Shown here piece after piece: positions 15,704 through 23,766 of a DNA stretch of 64,000 bases (its first letter is position 1; every line of letters begins with the position of its first letter). The position numbers and the translations under genes were made by a program. Below the pieces are notes generated by a model that was given only the letters and a program-made list of their open reading frames with translations, was not told the DNA's origin and did not search any database. Source of the DNA: Actinophytocola glycyrrhizae (GTDB lineage: Bacteria > Actinomycetota > Actinomycetes > Mycobacteriales > Pseudonocardiaceae); contig NZ_JBHSIS010000010.1 of assembly GCF_042653545.1 (NCBI RefSeq), positions 558,001 through 622,000 of the forward strand, given 5' to 3'.

Positions 15704-17479
15704 TCAGCGGTAGTCGCGGAAGCCCTTGCCGGTCTTGCGGCCGAGGCGGCCCGCGGTGACCAGGTGTTCCAGCAGCGGCGCGGGCGCGAACCCGGCGTCC
15801 CGGAACTCGTAGTACAGCGTTCGCTCGATGGCCAGTGAGACGTCCAGCCCGACCACGTCCAGCAGCTCGAACGGGCCCATCGGCAGGCCGCAGCCGACCT
15901 TCATCGCGGTGTCGATGGCGTCCGCGTCCGCGTAGTGGGCCTCCAGCATCTTCACCGCGTCGTTCAGGTACGGGAACAGCAGTGCGTTCACGATGAAGCC
16001 CGCCCGGTCGGCGCAGTGCACCGGGTGTTTGCCGACGGTGCGGCACACCGCGTCGGCGGTCGCGACCACGTCCTCCGCGGTGGAGATGGTCGCGACCACC
16101 TCGACGAGCTTCATGACCGGTGCCGGGTTGAAGAAGTGCAGGCCGACGACGTCGGCGGGGCGGGACGTCGCGGCCGCGCACTCGATGACCGGCAGCGACG
16201 ACGTGGTGGTCGCGAGGATCGCGCCCGGTTTCACCGCCTTGTCCAGTGCCTCGAACACCGTCTGCTTGACCGCCAGCTCCTCCGCGACCGCCTCGACCAC
16301 CAGGTCGCAGTCCGCCAGGTCGTCGAACGACGTGACCCCCGCGATACGGGCCAGCACCGCGTCCCGGTCCTCTTCGGACAGTCGACCCTTGGTCACCTGC
16401 CGGTCGAGGGACTTGCGGATCGCGGCGACGGCGGCCCCCGCCTTCTCCGTCGTGCGGGCGCGCAGCACGACGTCGAAACCCTTCCTGGCGAACACCTCCG
16501 CGATGCCGGTGGCCATCGTGCCGGTGCCGACGACCCCCACGCCGCGCACGTCGCGGGCCTGCGCGCTCGCGCTCACGGCCGCCGGTGTGTCCACATCGGA
16601 CACCACGACCGGCGAGTCGATGGCGTCGTAGGTGTAGAAGCCGCGGCCGGACTTCCTGCCCAGCAGTCCCGCGGTGATCATCTGCTTCAGGATCGGCGCC
16701 GGTGCGTGCAGGCGGTCGCGGGACTGGCGGTACATCGTCTCGAGGATCACGTACGCGGTGTCCAGGCCGATGAGGTCCAGCAGTGCCAGCGGTCCCATCG
16801 GGTAGCCGCAGCCGAACCGCATGGCCGCGTCGAGGTCCTCGCGCGTCGCGTACCGCGACTCGTACATCGACACCGCGTGGTTGAGGTAGCCGAACAGCAG
16901 CGCGTTCGCGATGAAGCCCGCCCGGTCGCCGATGACGACCGGCTCCTTGCCGAGGTCCCGCGCGAACGACTCCACGTCGGCGATCACGTCCGGCTCGGTC
17001 ACCACCGTGCGCACGATCTCCACCAGCTTGAGCACCGGCGCCGGGTTGAAGAAGTGCAGCCCGACGACCTTGCCCGGCCGTCCTGTGTGGACACCGATCT
17101 CCGTGACCGACAACGACGAGGTGTTGGACGCGAGGATCACGTCCGGCCGGCACACCTGCTCCAACTCGGTGAACACCCGCGCCTTCAACTCGAGGCTCTC
17201 CGGGATGGCCTCGACCACCAGGTCCACGTCGCCGAGGTCCTTCAGGCTTGTGGTGTAGGTGATCCGCGCCAGCAGCGCGTCGCGCTCGGCGGTGTCGAGC
17301 TTGCCGCCCGCCCGTGCCCGTCCGGTGGAGTACTCGATGTGCTCGCGTGCCCTTGCCACGGCCACGTCGTCGACCTCGACCCCGACCACCCGGCGCCCGG
17401 TCCTGGCCACCACCTCGGCGATGCCCGCGCCCATCGTCCCGAGCCCGACGACTCCGACGCACTGGATCTCCCGTGCCAC
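15704..17479 (-). CDS. Duplicated 3-hydroxybutyryl-CoA dehydrogenase (two fused copies)
   Basis: A 591-aa protein made of two complete 3-hydroxyacyl-CoA dehydrogenase units of about 290 aa. Unit 1 opens with VGVVGLGTMGAGIAEV and unit 2 (from ~300) with VGVVGTGTMATGIAEV. Each carries the catalytic HFFNPAP block (GLHFFNPAPVLKLVE; GLHFFNPAPVMKLVE) and the DRAGFI.NALLF helix, so both look active. It would reduce acetoacetyl-CoA to 3-hydroxybutyryl-CoA between the thiolase and Ccr steps. GTG 17479 has GGAGGT just upstream; the reading frame extends to 17569 but that would include the promoter and operator. Such fusions occur in other actinomycetes. Confidence 0.92.
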   Translation of the reverse strand: MAREIQCVGVVGLGTMGAGIAEVVARTGRRVVGVEVDDVAVARAREHIEYSTGRARAGGKLDTAERDALLARITYTTSLKDLGDVDLVVEAIPESLELKARVFTELEQVCRPDVILASNTSSLSVTEIGVHTGRPGKVVGLHFFNPAPVLKLVEIVRTVVTEPDVIADVESFARDLGKEPVVIGDRAGFIANALLFGYLNHAVSMYESRYATREDLDAAMRFGCGYPMGPLALLDLIGLDTAYVILETMYRQSRDRLHAPAPILKQMITAGLLGRKSGRGFYTYDAIDSPVVVSDVDTPAAVSASAQARDVRGVGVVGTGTMATGIAEVFARKGFDVVLRARTTEKAGAAVAAIRKSLDRQVTKGRLSEEDRDAVLARIAGVTSFDDLADCDLVVEAVAEELAVKQTVFEALDKAVKPGAILATTTSSLPVIECAAATSRPADVVGLHFFNPAPVMKLVEVVATISTAEDVVATADAVCRTVGKHPVHCADRAGFIVNALLFPYLNDAVKMLEAHYADADAIDTAMKVGCGLPMGPFELLDVVGLDVSLAIERTLYYEFRDAGFAPAPLLEHLVTAGRLGRKTGKGFRDYR

Positions 17480-17522
17480 CGTGCACCTCCGCAGTCCGTG
17501 ACCAGACGGGCAAACTCGGACA

Positions 17523-17537
17523 CTACCTGCCAGTAAC
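17523..17537. promoter_or_regulatory. Shared pathway operator, site 3 (dehydrogenase promoter)
   Basis: CTACCTGCCAGTAAC; on the gene strand it reads GTTACTGGCAGGTAG and runs into TAGTGT, a likely -10 box about 40 bases before the start. It differs from the ccr site at a single position in the 14-base core. The adjacent CAAAGGCGGC also flanks the thiolase site, in the same relative orientation. Confidence 0.62.
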
Positions 17538-17582
17538 AAAGGCGGCAGCACAGCCGTGGCCCAGGTCACCGGGCTGTATCGG

Positions 17583-18569
17583 TCAGGCTTGCGGCAGCTC
17601 CGGCCACACCAGCTCGGCGACCGCGGTCGCCGCGGCGCAGGCAGCGTCGATCTGTCCGCCCGCCGCGCGGGAGTAGACGCTGGCCACCTCGTAGGCGTCC
17701 TCGCCCGCGATCTCGTCGAACCGGATGTGCGCGGTCTCGACCGCGCAGTAGGAGTTCTCGCCGACCTTCGGGTACCGGTTGGTCGCCGACGGCCGCCCGC
17801 CGACCAGCCCCTCCGTGCCGCCCTGGCTGTACACCCCCGGCCGCGGCCCGGCGCCGAACTGGACCCGCACGGTCACCGGCGAGCCGGGCGACCGTTCCCA
17901 GAAGCAGGTGTGCCTGCCCGGGTACTCGTCCGGCCTGCTCACCCCTTCGAGCCCCGGGATCGCGGCGATGTCGTCGTCGTCGACGAGCTCGCACGGGTCG
18001 ATCCTCAGCAGGGAGTTCCGCTCCGGCTCACGGTGCTCGACGTCCCGGTCCGTGATCACGTCGATGGCGTGGTCCATGCCGGTCTCGACCATCGGGCAGG
18101 TGTCGGTCGACCCGTCGTACACGCTGGCGGACACCTGCATCGTCACGCCGTCGGGGAACACGAGCAGCTGCGAACAGAACGTCGGCGTGTCGTCCTGCTG
18201 CCCCACCCACAGGCCGCCCTCGACGTCCTTGACGTGGTTGTCCGCCAGCTCGGGCTGTGCGGAAAGCACGCTGAACGCGCCGATCGAGAGGATGACGTCG
18301 GCGTCCTTCGAGATGTCGTTGACGCGGACCGCGCAGTAGTCGAGCGACTCGGGTGCGGTGAACTCGGCGGTGCCGTACTCGTCGAACGCCCCGGGGTCGG
18401 TCAGCGAGCACGGCGCGACGGTGGTGAGGTCGTCGAACACGACCTCGGACGTCAGCTCGTCCGGCACCGTGGTGGTGGCGACCGGCAGCCCGCCGACCTT
18501 CGCCGTGCACGCGGACAGGAAACCGACCGCGACCACCGCCACGACCCGAGGAAGAACCGACAACCGCAC
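17583..18569 (-). CDS. DUF3558-type lipoprotein, two-domain
   Basis: A 328-aa exported lipoprotein. The signal peptide ends in the lipobox LSAC (Cys ~21). Two similar halves each start with a Pro-Cys motif (APCSLTDP ~53; DPCELVDDDD ~190) and contain further paired cysteines, as in duplicated DUF3558 domains. DUF3558 lipoproteins are abundant in Pseudonocardiaceae and often lie near type VII secretion genes; the function is unknown. A paralogue follows upstream on the same strand, 53 bp away. Confidence 0.8.
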   Translation of the reverse strand: MRLSVLPRVVAVVAVGFLSACTAKVGGLPVATTTVPDELTSEVVFDDLTTVAPCSLTDPGAFDEYGTAEFTAPESLDYCAVRVNDISKDADVILSIGAFSVLSAQPELADNHVKDVEGGLWVGQQDDTPTFCSQLLVFPDGVTMQVSASVYDGSTDTCPMVETGMDHAIDVITDRDVEHREPERNSLLRIDPCELVDDDDIAAIPGLEGVSRPDEYPGRHTCFWERSPGSPVTVRVQFGAGPRPGVYSQGGTEGLVGGRPSATNRYPKVGENSYCAVETAHIRFDEIAGEDAYEVASVYSRAAGGQIDAACAAATAVAELVWPELPQA

Positions 18570-18622
18570 AACGCCGCCCTAGGTGCTCAACTTTCCCCCG
18601 TGCCAAGGCGATTGAAACACGA

Positions 18623-19609
18623 TCAGGGTTTGGGCAGTGCGGGAATCACCAGTTTCGCGATGGCGACCGCACCCCCGCAGCCGTTGTCCCCCTCCGGTGC
18701 CTTCGAGTTGTCGAAGTCGACCTCGATGATCTCGTCCGCGCCGTCCTCACCGGTCGAACGGTGCCGCCACTCGAGCCTGCAGGACGCGGCGCCCTCGGTC
18801 ACGGTCTGGTAGGCGGTGATGCCGCTGCCGATGTCGACCGGCGAACCGGGGTCGACGGTGTCGTCCTTCGGGTCGTAGCCGGTGCGGATCCAGACCGAGA
18901 TCCTGACCGAGTCGCCGTCCCAGTTGCACCAGTGCAGCGAGTACGGCGACATCTCGGTGTTCGCGCCGACCGCGGTCTTGATCTGGTCGGTGTCCAGCAG
19001 CGTGCACGGGTCGGTGCCCGCGACGGAGCCACGCTTGTCCTCCCGCTGCGGCGGGTCGTCGCGGACCATGGCGACGACACCGGTGAGCACGGTGCGACCG
19101 GTCGCGCACAGGTCCTCGCCCTCGCCGCCGACCTGCACGCGGAGACCGAAGTTGGGGTTCGTCGAGGTCACAGCACTGACGAAGCAGGCGCTGCCGTCGT
19201 CGAGCTCGCTCTCGATCGCGGGCAGCCCGCCGATGTTCTGGTCGGCCTCGGTGGCGTTGTTGATGGTCTCGCCGACGTAGAGCGTGATGTTGAGATCCTT
19301 GCCGTCCTTGTCCTCCATGTAGTTGGAGCACTCGCTGAAGTCGCGTGTCCGGTTGTTGGCCGGGGTGCCGAGCGAGGCCAGGATGTCCTCACTGAGCAGG
19401 GCACACGGGTCGAGCTTGCGGAGCTCCTCGGTGGAGAACGCGGGGTCGTTGGTCTTCGGCTTGCCGGTGCTGGTGCCGGTGCCGGTGTCCACCTGACCCG
19501 CGGGCACGGTGCTGCGCGGAAAGGTCTGCTTGGCGGTGTCCACCGCCTCGCCACACCCGGCGAGCACAACGGCGGCGACCGCGCTCAGTACGACAAGGGC
19601 TCCCCTCAC
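18623..19609 (-). CDS. DUF3558-type lipoprotein, two-domain paralogue
   Basis: A 328-aa lipoprotein: signal peptide VRGALVVLSAVAAVVLAGCG (lipobox LAGC) and two cysteine-bearing halves beginning LDPCALLSEDILASLG and TDPCTLLDTDQIKTAVG, the standard DUF3558 opening. Thr/Gly-rich linker after the lipid anchor. GTG 19609 was chosen because it puts the signal peptide at the N terminus; the frame stays open to 19729. It forms a probable two-gene operon with the lipoprotein downstream. Confidence 0.8.
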   Translation of the reverse strand: MRGALVVLSAVAAVVLAGCGEAVDTAKQTFPRSTVPAGQVDTGTGTSTGKPKTNDPAFSTEELRKLDPCALLSEDILASLGTPANNRTRDFSECSNYMEDKDGKDLNITLYVGETINNATEADQNIGGLPAIESELDDGSACFVSAVTSTNPNFGLRVQVGGEGEDLCATGRTVLTGVVAMVRDDPPQREDKRGSVAGTDPCTLLDTDQIKTAVGANTEMSPYSLHWCNWDGDSVRISVWIRTGYDPKDDTVDPGSPVDIGSGITAYQTVTEGAASCRLEWRHRSTGEDGADEIIEVDFDNSKAPEGDNGCGGAVAIAKLVIPALPKP

Positions 19610-19743
19610 ACGTGCACCGTAGCCATCGCGCGCGCACCGCGTGCGGGGAACACCCGAATCAGGGCCGCTCACCCCTTCCGACCAGGGACTGTGCCGTGCG
19701 GTGGCGGCGCGAACACCGCGCGTGTCCACGCGCCGGGGCCGTG

Positions 19744-19761
19744 CTCAGAACAGGCGGAACT
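19744..19761. repeat. Putative att site, distal copy
   Basis: CTCAGAACAGGCGGAACT, identical to 21127-21144. It follows no gene and resembles a detached copy of the nucS 3' end, as expected for the far attachment site of an integrated element. Confidence 0.65.
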
Positions 19762-19819
19762 GCAGTAGCAAACCCAAGGTGGCCGCTTACCTGCCGATGA
19801 GGCATCAGGCGCCGACGTT

Positions 19820-20169
19820 ATGACCCGGGGCATGCAGGGCCGCGACCGTCGCCGACGAGAGCAGATCCGCACGAACGGGCCTCGCGAGTCGTTCACTTTG
19901 GACGAGATCGGAGCGCGTGATCTGTGGCGTTGCGCATCTGCCTTGACCCCGTCGACCGACGGTTCCGTGCACCCGACCCGCCGCGGTCACCCAGCGTTGA
20001 CCACATCAAGTCCGTCTCTACGGGTGGAACGCACACGAAGAACAACGTCCGACTCACACACCTGTTCTGCAACATGGGCCGCGGTTACGTCGACAAGCCC
20101 ACGCTGAGCTCGGTGAGAGTCATCCAGAGCCCAGCGCGCCGCGTCGCACGCTTCGAGGCCAGCCAGTAG
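19820..20169 (+). pseudogene. HNH endonuclease, frameshifted
   Basis: The first frame (to about 19935) reads REQIRTNGPRESFTLDEIG, then RDLWRC, and the second frame (from about 19936) continues ICLDPVDRRF, then SPSVDHIKSVSTGGTHTKNN and VRLTHLFCNMGRG. Together they give the typical HNH endonuclease order: zinc CxxC, SVDHI, the Gly-rich loop, N and H, and a late CN. Restoring one base near 19936 fuses the two parts. The gene is therefore a pseudogene (or there is a sequencing error) within the element remnant. The region upstream, 19610-19819, holds no gene. Confidence 0.6.
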
Positions 20170-20294
20170 ATCACAGCTTCGTTCGACTGGCAGTGAACTC
20201 CCGGATACGACGCCCCCGCGTCCACCGCCCGAGGGGGTCGACAAGGGCGCGGACAGAGGTAACGCTTCCGACCTGGACGCCGACACACGGCGAC

Positions 20295-20465
20295 GTGGAC
20301 ATCAGCCGAACGGGTCGGGTGCTCGCGGGGGTCGGCATCGTGTTCAGTGTGGTCCTGCTACTGAACGGTGCTCTGCTTACCCCGCTTCTAGCGGTGCTGG
20401 TGGGTGCCGCGCTCATCCTGTTTGGTGTCCACCGTGTGCTGAAGGCGAGACGAGCAGAGCGGTAG
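20295..20465 (+). CDS. Short two-helix membrane protein, hypothetical
   Basis: 56 aa from GTG 20295 (or 90 aa from GTG 20193). Two hydrophobic helices, VLAGVGIVFSVVLLLNGALL and LLAVLVGAALILFGVHRVL, are followed by a basic tail KARRAER that would stay in the cytosol. No family recognised and no strong ribosome-binding site. It lies in the decayed element, so it may be cargo or chance. Confidence 0.35.
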   Translation: MDISRTGRVLAGVGIVFSVVLLLNGALLTPLLAVLVGAALILFGVHRVLKARRAER

Positions 20466-20584
20466 AACGTGCGGCGGTTGTGGGTTGTCCTCGCCGGACG
20501 GGCAGGTCTCGGGGGTGGCGGGGGATGCTGTTTGGCGGCGGTTTGGGCGGGTCCCCCTGCGGGGTGGGCTTGCGCCACCGTCAG

Positions 20585-20721
20585 GGTTGCGCAGGCAGAG
20601 GCCCCGCTTCGCGGGCCCGGGGCGCGTAGCGCCCGGGGGTAAAGGCGCGCTGACGGCGTGGTAATGCCCTGAAAGGCGCGTTCAGGGCGCTGGGCGCCCT
20701 GAATGGCCCATTGAAGGCACT
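20585..20721. repeat. Dispersed intergenic repeats (copy A of the 56-bp element plus GC-rich repeat)
   Basis: 20585-20640 is a GC-rich block (GGTTGCGC...GCTTCGCGGG...GCGCCCGGG) similar to 54847-54900. 20667-20721 is the reverse complement of the 56-bp element found at 30765-30820 and 54911-54966, differing by two bases from the former. A further shared 23-bp segment starting CTTCACGGAATCA is at 20796-20818 and again at 55056-55078. Nothing coding is seen in 20466-20879. Confidence 0.8.
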
Positions 20722-20899
20722 CGTTGTGCCGTGAACACGCCTTTCCCGGCATCGACCCAGATGACGGGTCCGTACGCCAAGCCACTTCATATGATCTTCA
20801 CGGAATCAATTGTCTAGGCGTCGACCTGCGCCGAGGTGATCACCACCTGCCGCCGCGCCAGGCCGTGGGTGATCAACCGTCGTGCACGACCGTCGCCGG

Positions 20900-21124
20900 A
20901 TCCCAACGCCCCGGCTTCGGGAACTACCCGTCGGTACTGCTCGACGCGGTGAGTCGATCGTGGCGCTGAGCAAGTACCTCGGCCACGGCTCTCCGGCGTT
21001 CACGTCGAAGGTCTACACGCACCTGATGCCGACCAGCGAGGAGCGGACCAAGACGGCCCTCGATGCGGTGCTGTCCACGTGGTGTGCCCCGACTAGGAGA
21101 AGACGAGGAGCTGCCCTGCGATGA
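20900..21124 (+). pseudogene. Tyrosine recombinase (integrase), C-terminal remnant
   Basis: After a short first-frame piece, GNYPSVLLDA, a one-base loss near 20948 shifts to a second frame reading ESIVALSKYLGHGSPAFTSK, then VYTHLMPTSEERTKTALDAV. This is the end of a phage-type integrase: the LGH box and the catalytic-Tyr helix (VYTHL) are recognisable, while the upstream His-x-x-Arg box and the whole N-terminal half are missing. It lies directly against the nucS attachment site, where element integrases usually sit. Confidence 0.7.
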
Positions 21125-21126
21125 CA

Positions 21127-21144
21127 CTCAGAACAGGCGGAACT
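21127..21144. repeat. Putative att site within the nucS 3' end
   Basis: The second exact copy of the 18-bp repeat. It covers the final codons and stop of nucS (encoding ...EFRLF, then TGA), so integration there would leave the C-terminal clamp-binding motif unchanged. Confidence 0.65.
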
Positions 21145-21787
21145 CGTCCGACTCGATGCCGCGCAGCGCGTCGTAGTCGAGGGTCACGCAGCGGATGCCC
21201 CGGTCCTCCGCGAGGGTGCGGGCCTGGGGCTTGATCAGCTGTGCCGCGAACACGCCCCGCACCGGCGCCAGCAGTGGGTCGCGGTTGAGCAGCTCCAGGT
21301 ACCTGGTCAGCTGCTCGACACCGTCGATCTCGCCCCTGCGCTTGATCTCCACCGCCACCGTGGCACCGGCGTTGTCGCGGCAGAGGATGTCGACCGGGCC
21401 GATGGCGGTCATGTACTCGCGGCGGACCAGCGAGTAGCCATCACCCAGCGTGGTGATGTGCTCGGCCAGCAGCTCCTGCAGGTGGGCCTCCACACCGTCC
21501 TTGACCAGGCCCGGTTCCGCACCCAGTTCGTGGGCGCTGTCGTGCAGGACCTCGTCGAGGGAGATGACCAGCTTCTCGCCCGCCTTGTTGGACACCGTCC
21601 ACGTGCCGTCGCCCTCGGTGAGCCAGCACGGGGGGCTCATCCAGTTCAGCGGCTTGTACGCGCGGTCGTCCGAGTGCACGGACACCGACCCGTCGGCCTT
21701 GACGAGCAGAAGTCTGGTGGCCATGGGCAGATGGGCGGTCAACCTGCCCGCGTAGTCGACCTGGCAGCGAGCGATCACAAGACGCAC
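21128..21787 (-). CDS. nucS: Mismatch-specific endonuclease NucS/EndoMS
   Basis: A 219-aa nuclease that cuts both strands at G-T, G-G and T-T mismatches, providing mismatch repair in actinobacteria that lack MutS/MutL. The N-terminal half is the dimerisation domain (MRLVIARCQVDYAGRL start is typical). The C-terminal RecB-like nuclease has IGPVDILCRD, VAVEIKRRGEIDGVEQLTRY (Asp, Glu, Lys catalytic set). The C terminus, DEFRLF, matches a sliding-clamp binding peptide. The stop codon lies inside the putative attachment site of the neighbouring element. The response regulator gene ends 9 bp upstream on the same strand. Confidence 0.95.
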   Translation of the reverse strand: MRLVIARCQVDYAGRLTAHLPMATRLLLVKADGSVSVHSDDRAYKPLNWMSPPCWLTEGDGTWTVSNKAGEKLVISLDEVLHDSAHELGAEPGLVKDGVEAHLQELLAEHITTLGDGYSLVRREYMTAIGPVDILCRDNAGATVAVEIKRRGEIDGVEQLTRYLELLNRDPLLAPVRGVFAAQLIKPQARTLAEDRGIRCVTLDYDALRGIESDEFRLF

Positions 21788-21796
21788 CGAAGCAGG

Positions 21797-22447
21797 CTAG
21801 CCGACCAGCCCCGCGTCCTTGGCGAGCACCGCCGCCTGGACGCGGGACCGCAGGTCGAGCTTGGTGAGCACCCGCGACACGTGTGTCTTCACGGTCGCCT
21901 CGCCGACGCTAAGGCGCCTGGCGATCTGCTGGTTCGAAAGGCCCTCCCCCAGGCACACCAGCACGTCGTGCTCCCGCTGGGTCAGTTCGTCGAGCGCGGC
22001 CGGGCGGATCACCGCGGGCCGTGACGACGCGAACGTGGCCATCAACCTGCGGGTCACACTCGGTTCTATGACGCCGTCACCGGCGGCGACCAGGCGGACC
22101 GACTCGACCAGTCGTGGCGCGTCCACCGACTTCAGCAGGAAACCGGCCGCGCCCGCGCGCATCGCGCCGTAGACGTACTCGTCCATGTCGAACGTGGTCA
22201 GCACGATCACCTGCGCCGTCCCCGCCTCGATGACCTGCCGCGTCGCGGTCAGCCCGTCGGTGCCCGGCATCCGCACGTCCATCAGCACGACGTCGGGCCG
22301 CAGCGCCGCCGCCTTGCGCACGGCCGCCGCACCGTCCTCGGCCTCCGCGACCACCTCGATGTCCGGCGCGCCGGACAGGATCATCCCGAGCCCAGCCCGG
22401 ATCGCCGCGTGGTCGTCGGCGATCAGCACCCGGATGGCGCCGCTCAC
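21797..22447 (-). CDS. NarL/LuxR-family response regulator
   Basis: 216 aa. Receiver domain (1-120): acidic pair in LIADDHAAIRAG, phospho-acceptor Asp in VVLMDVRMPGTDG (~54), Thr in VIVLTTFDMDEYV, Lys in GFLLKSVDA. The LuxR HTH (150-205) reads LTQREHDVLVCLGEGLSNQQ and KTHVSRVLTKL. GTG 22447 overlaps the histidine kinase stop by 4 bp. This makes a standard NarL-type two-component pair with the upstream kinase; the target genes are unknown, the downstream membrane-protein pair being possible candidates. Confidence 0.92.
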   Translation of the reverse strand: MSGAIRVLIADDHAAIRAGLGMILSGAPDIEVVAEAEDGAAAVRKAAALRPDVVLMDVRMPGTDGLTATRQVIEAGTAQVIVLTTFDMDEYVYGAMRAGAAGFLLKSVDAPRLVESVRLVAAGDGVIEPSVTRRLMATFASSRPAVIRPAALDELTQREHDVLVCLGEGLSNQQIARRLSVGEATVKTHVSRVLTKLDLRSRVQAAVLAKDAGLVG

Positions 22448-23640
22448 AGGTCCTCCTCCGCGGGCAGCTCCGCCCGCACCCGCCACTGCCGCTCGTGCGG
22501 CCCCGCCTCGAGCACACCACCGACCGCCTGCGCGCGCTCGCGCATGTTCAGCAGCCCGCGCCCCGCACCGGCCTCCGCAGTGGCCGCCGTGCGGTCGTTG
22601 ACCACCTCGACCACGAGCACCGAGTCGCGTCGGCCGACCGTCACCGAGGCCCGCGCACCCGGCGCGTGCTTGGCCACGTTCGTCAGCGCCTCCTGCACGA
22701 TCCGGTACGCCGACAGGTCGACCGCCACCGGCAGCTCGGTTTCGAGGTCGGCCGACGCCGACACCGACAGGCCCGCCGCCCGCGCGGACTCCAGCAGTTG
22801 CGCGATGTCGCGCAGCCTGGCGGGCGCGGTGTGCTCCTCGACCGGCTCGTCGGACCGCAGCAGGTGGATCATCGCGCGCATCTCGGTAAGCGACTGCACA
22901 CTGTTCTCCCGCACCGACTTCAGCACCCTCCGCACGGCGACCGGGTCACCGTCCACCATGGACAGCACCGCCTCGGACTGGATCGCGATCGCCGACAGGT
23001 GCCCGGCGATCACGTCGTGGAGGTCGCGCGCCATCCGCGCCCGCTCCTCCCGCACCGCCGCGTCCCGGTCCAGCTCGGCGATCCGCGCGACCTGGTCGGC
23101 CCGCGCCCGTTCCGCGGTCGCCGCCTCCCGGTGCCACCGCACGTTCATGGCCCACCACACGGGGATCAGCGGGATGCCGCACACCTGCAGCAGTGTCAGC
23201 ACGACGTCGCGCAGGTCGTGCGCCGACATGATCGACACGACCACCAGCACGAGCACCACCGCGCCGCAACCCCACACGACGAGCCGGTTGGTGCGCCGCG
23301 AACCGTAGAGCGTCGCGGCGAAGAGCAGGTCGGTCAGCACGATCACGGTGGGCAGGGACACGCCGACGACCAGCTCCGGCGCGGTCGCCGCGAGTCCGAT
23401 CAGGAGCCCGGTGCCCGGCGCGCGCCTGCGCAGCAGCTCCGCGCAGCAGAGCACGGCGAGCGTCAGCATCCGGACGGGGTGCCCTGGCGGCAGCGTGTGC
23501 GGCCCGACATTCGCGATCGCGGGCAGCCCGGACACGAGGATCACCGAGCCGACGCCGAACAGCAGCACGGCCTGCAGCACCGCGGCACGTGGCTCCACCC
23601 ACGCGAGCAACCGCTCGACCGTCCCGTTCACGAAGCCCAT
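22444..23640 (-). CDS. Sensor histidine kinase (NarL/DesK type)
   Basis: A 398-aa membrane sensor. Residues ~18-160 form five or six hydrophobic helices with little extracytoplasmic sequence, so it may sense a membrane-borne or intramembrane cue. The HisKA_3 dimerisation helix contains the phospho-His in RARMARDLHDVIAGHLSAIA (~205), and the HATPase domain has the N box EALTNVAKHAPG and G box GAGRGLLNMRERA. ATG 23640 gives the natural membrane start; the frame is open further upstream without membrane features. It is coupled to the regulator gene by a GTGA overlap. Confidence 0.9.
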   Translation of the reverse strand: MGFVNGTVERLLAWVEPRAAVLQAVLLFGVGSVILVSGLPAIANVGPHTLPPGHPVRMLTLAVLCCAELLRRRAPGTGLLIGLAATAPELVVGVSLPTVIVLTDLLFAATLYGSRRTNRLVVWGCGAVVLVLVVVSIMSAHDLRDVVLTLLQVCGIPLIPVWWAMNVRWHREAATAERARADQVARIAELDRDAAVREERARMARDLHDVIAGHLSAIAIQSEAVLSMVDGDPVAVRRVLKSVRENSVQSLTEMRAMIHLLRSDEPVEEHTAPARLRDIAQLLESARAAGLSVSASADLETELPVAVDLSAYRIVQEALTNVAKHAPGARASVTVGRRDSVLVVEVVNDRTAATAEAGAGRGLLNMRERAQAVGGVLEAGPHERQWRVRAELPAEEDL

Positions 23641-23766
23641 CACAGCACACGCGCGCACGCGCGGGCGTCCGCACAACGATGGCACCACACCTCCGCCGAA
23701 GTGATGACCTCGCCTGCCCCGCCTTGCCGACGACAGTGGCGGGACCCGCCCGGCACCGTTGACGGC

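Larger units (their letters stand above)
19744..21144. mobile_element. Degenerate integrated element at the 3' end of nucS
   Basis: A 1.4-kb stretch bounded by an exact 18-bp direct repeat (19744-19761 and 21127-21144). Inside are a frameshifted HNH endonuclease, a short putative membrane protein, two copies of genome-dispersed repeats and, at the nucS end, the C-terminal remnant of a tyrosine recombinase. The right repeat is the last codons of nucS. This is the arrangement left by site-specific integration into a gene 3' end followed by heavy deletion. No intact mobility gene remains. Confidence 0.65.
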
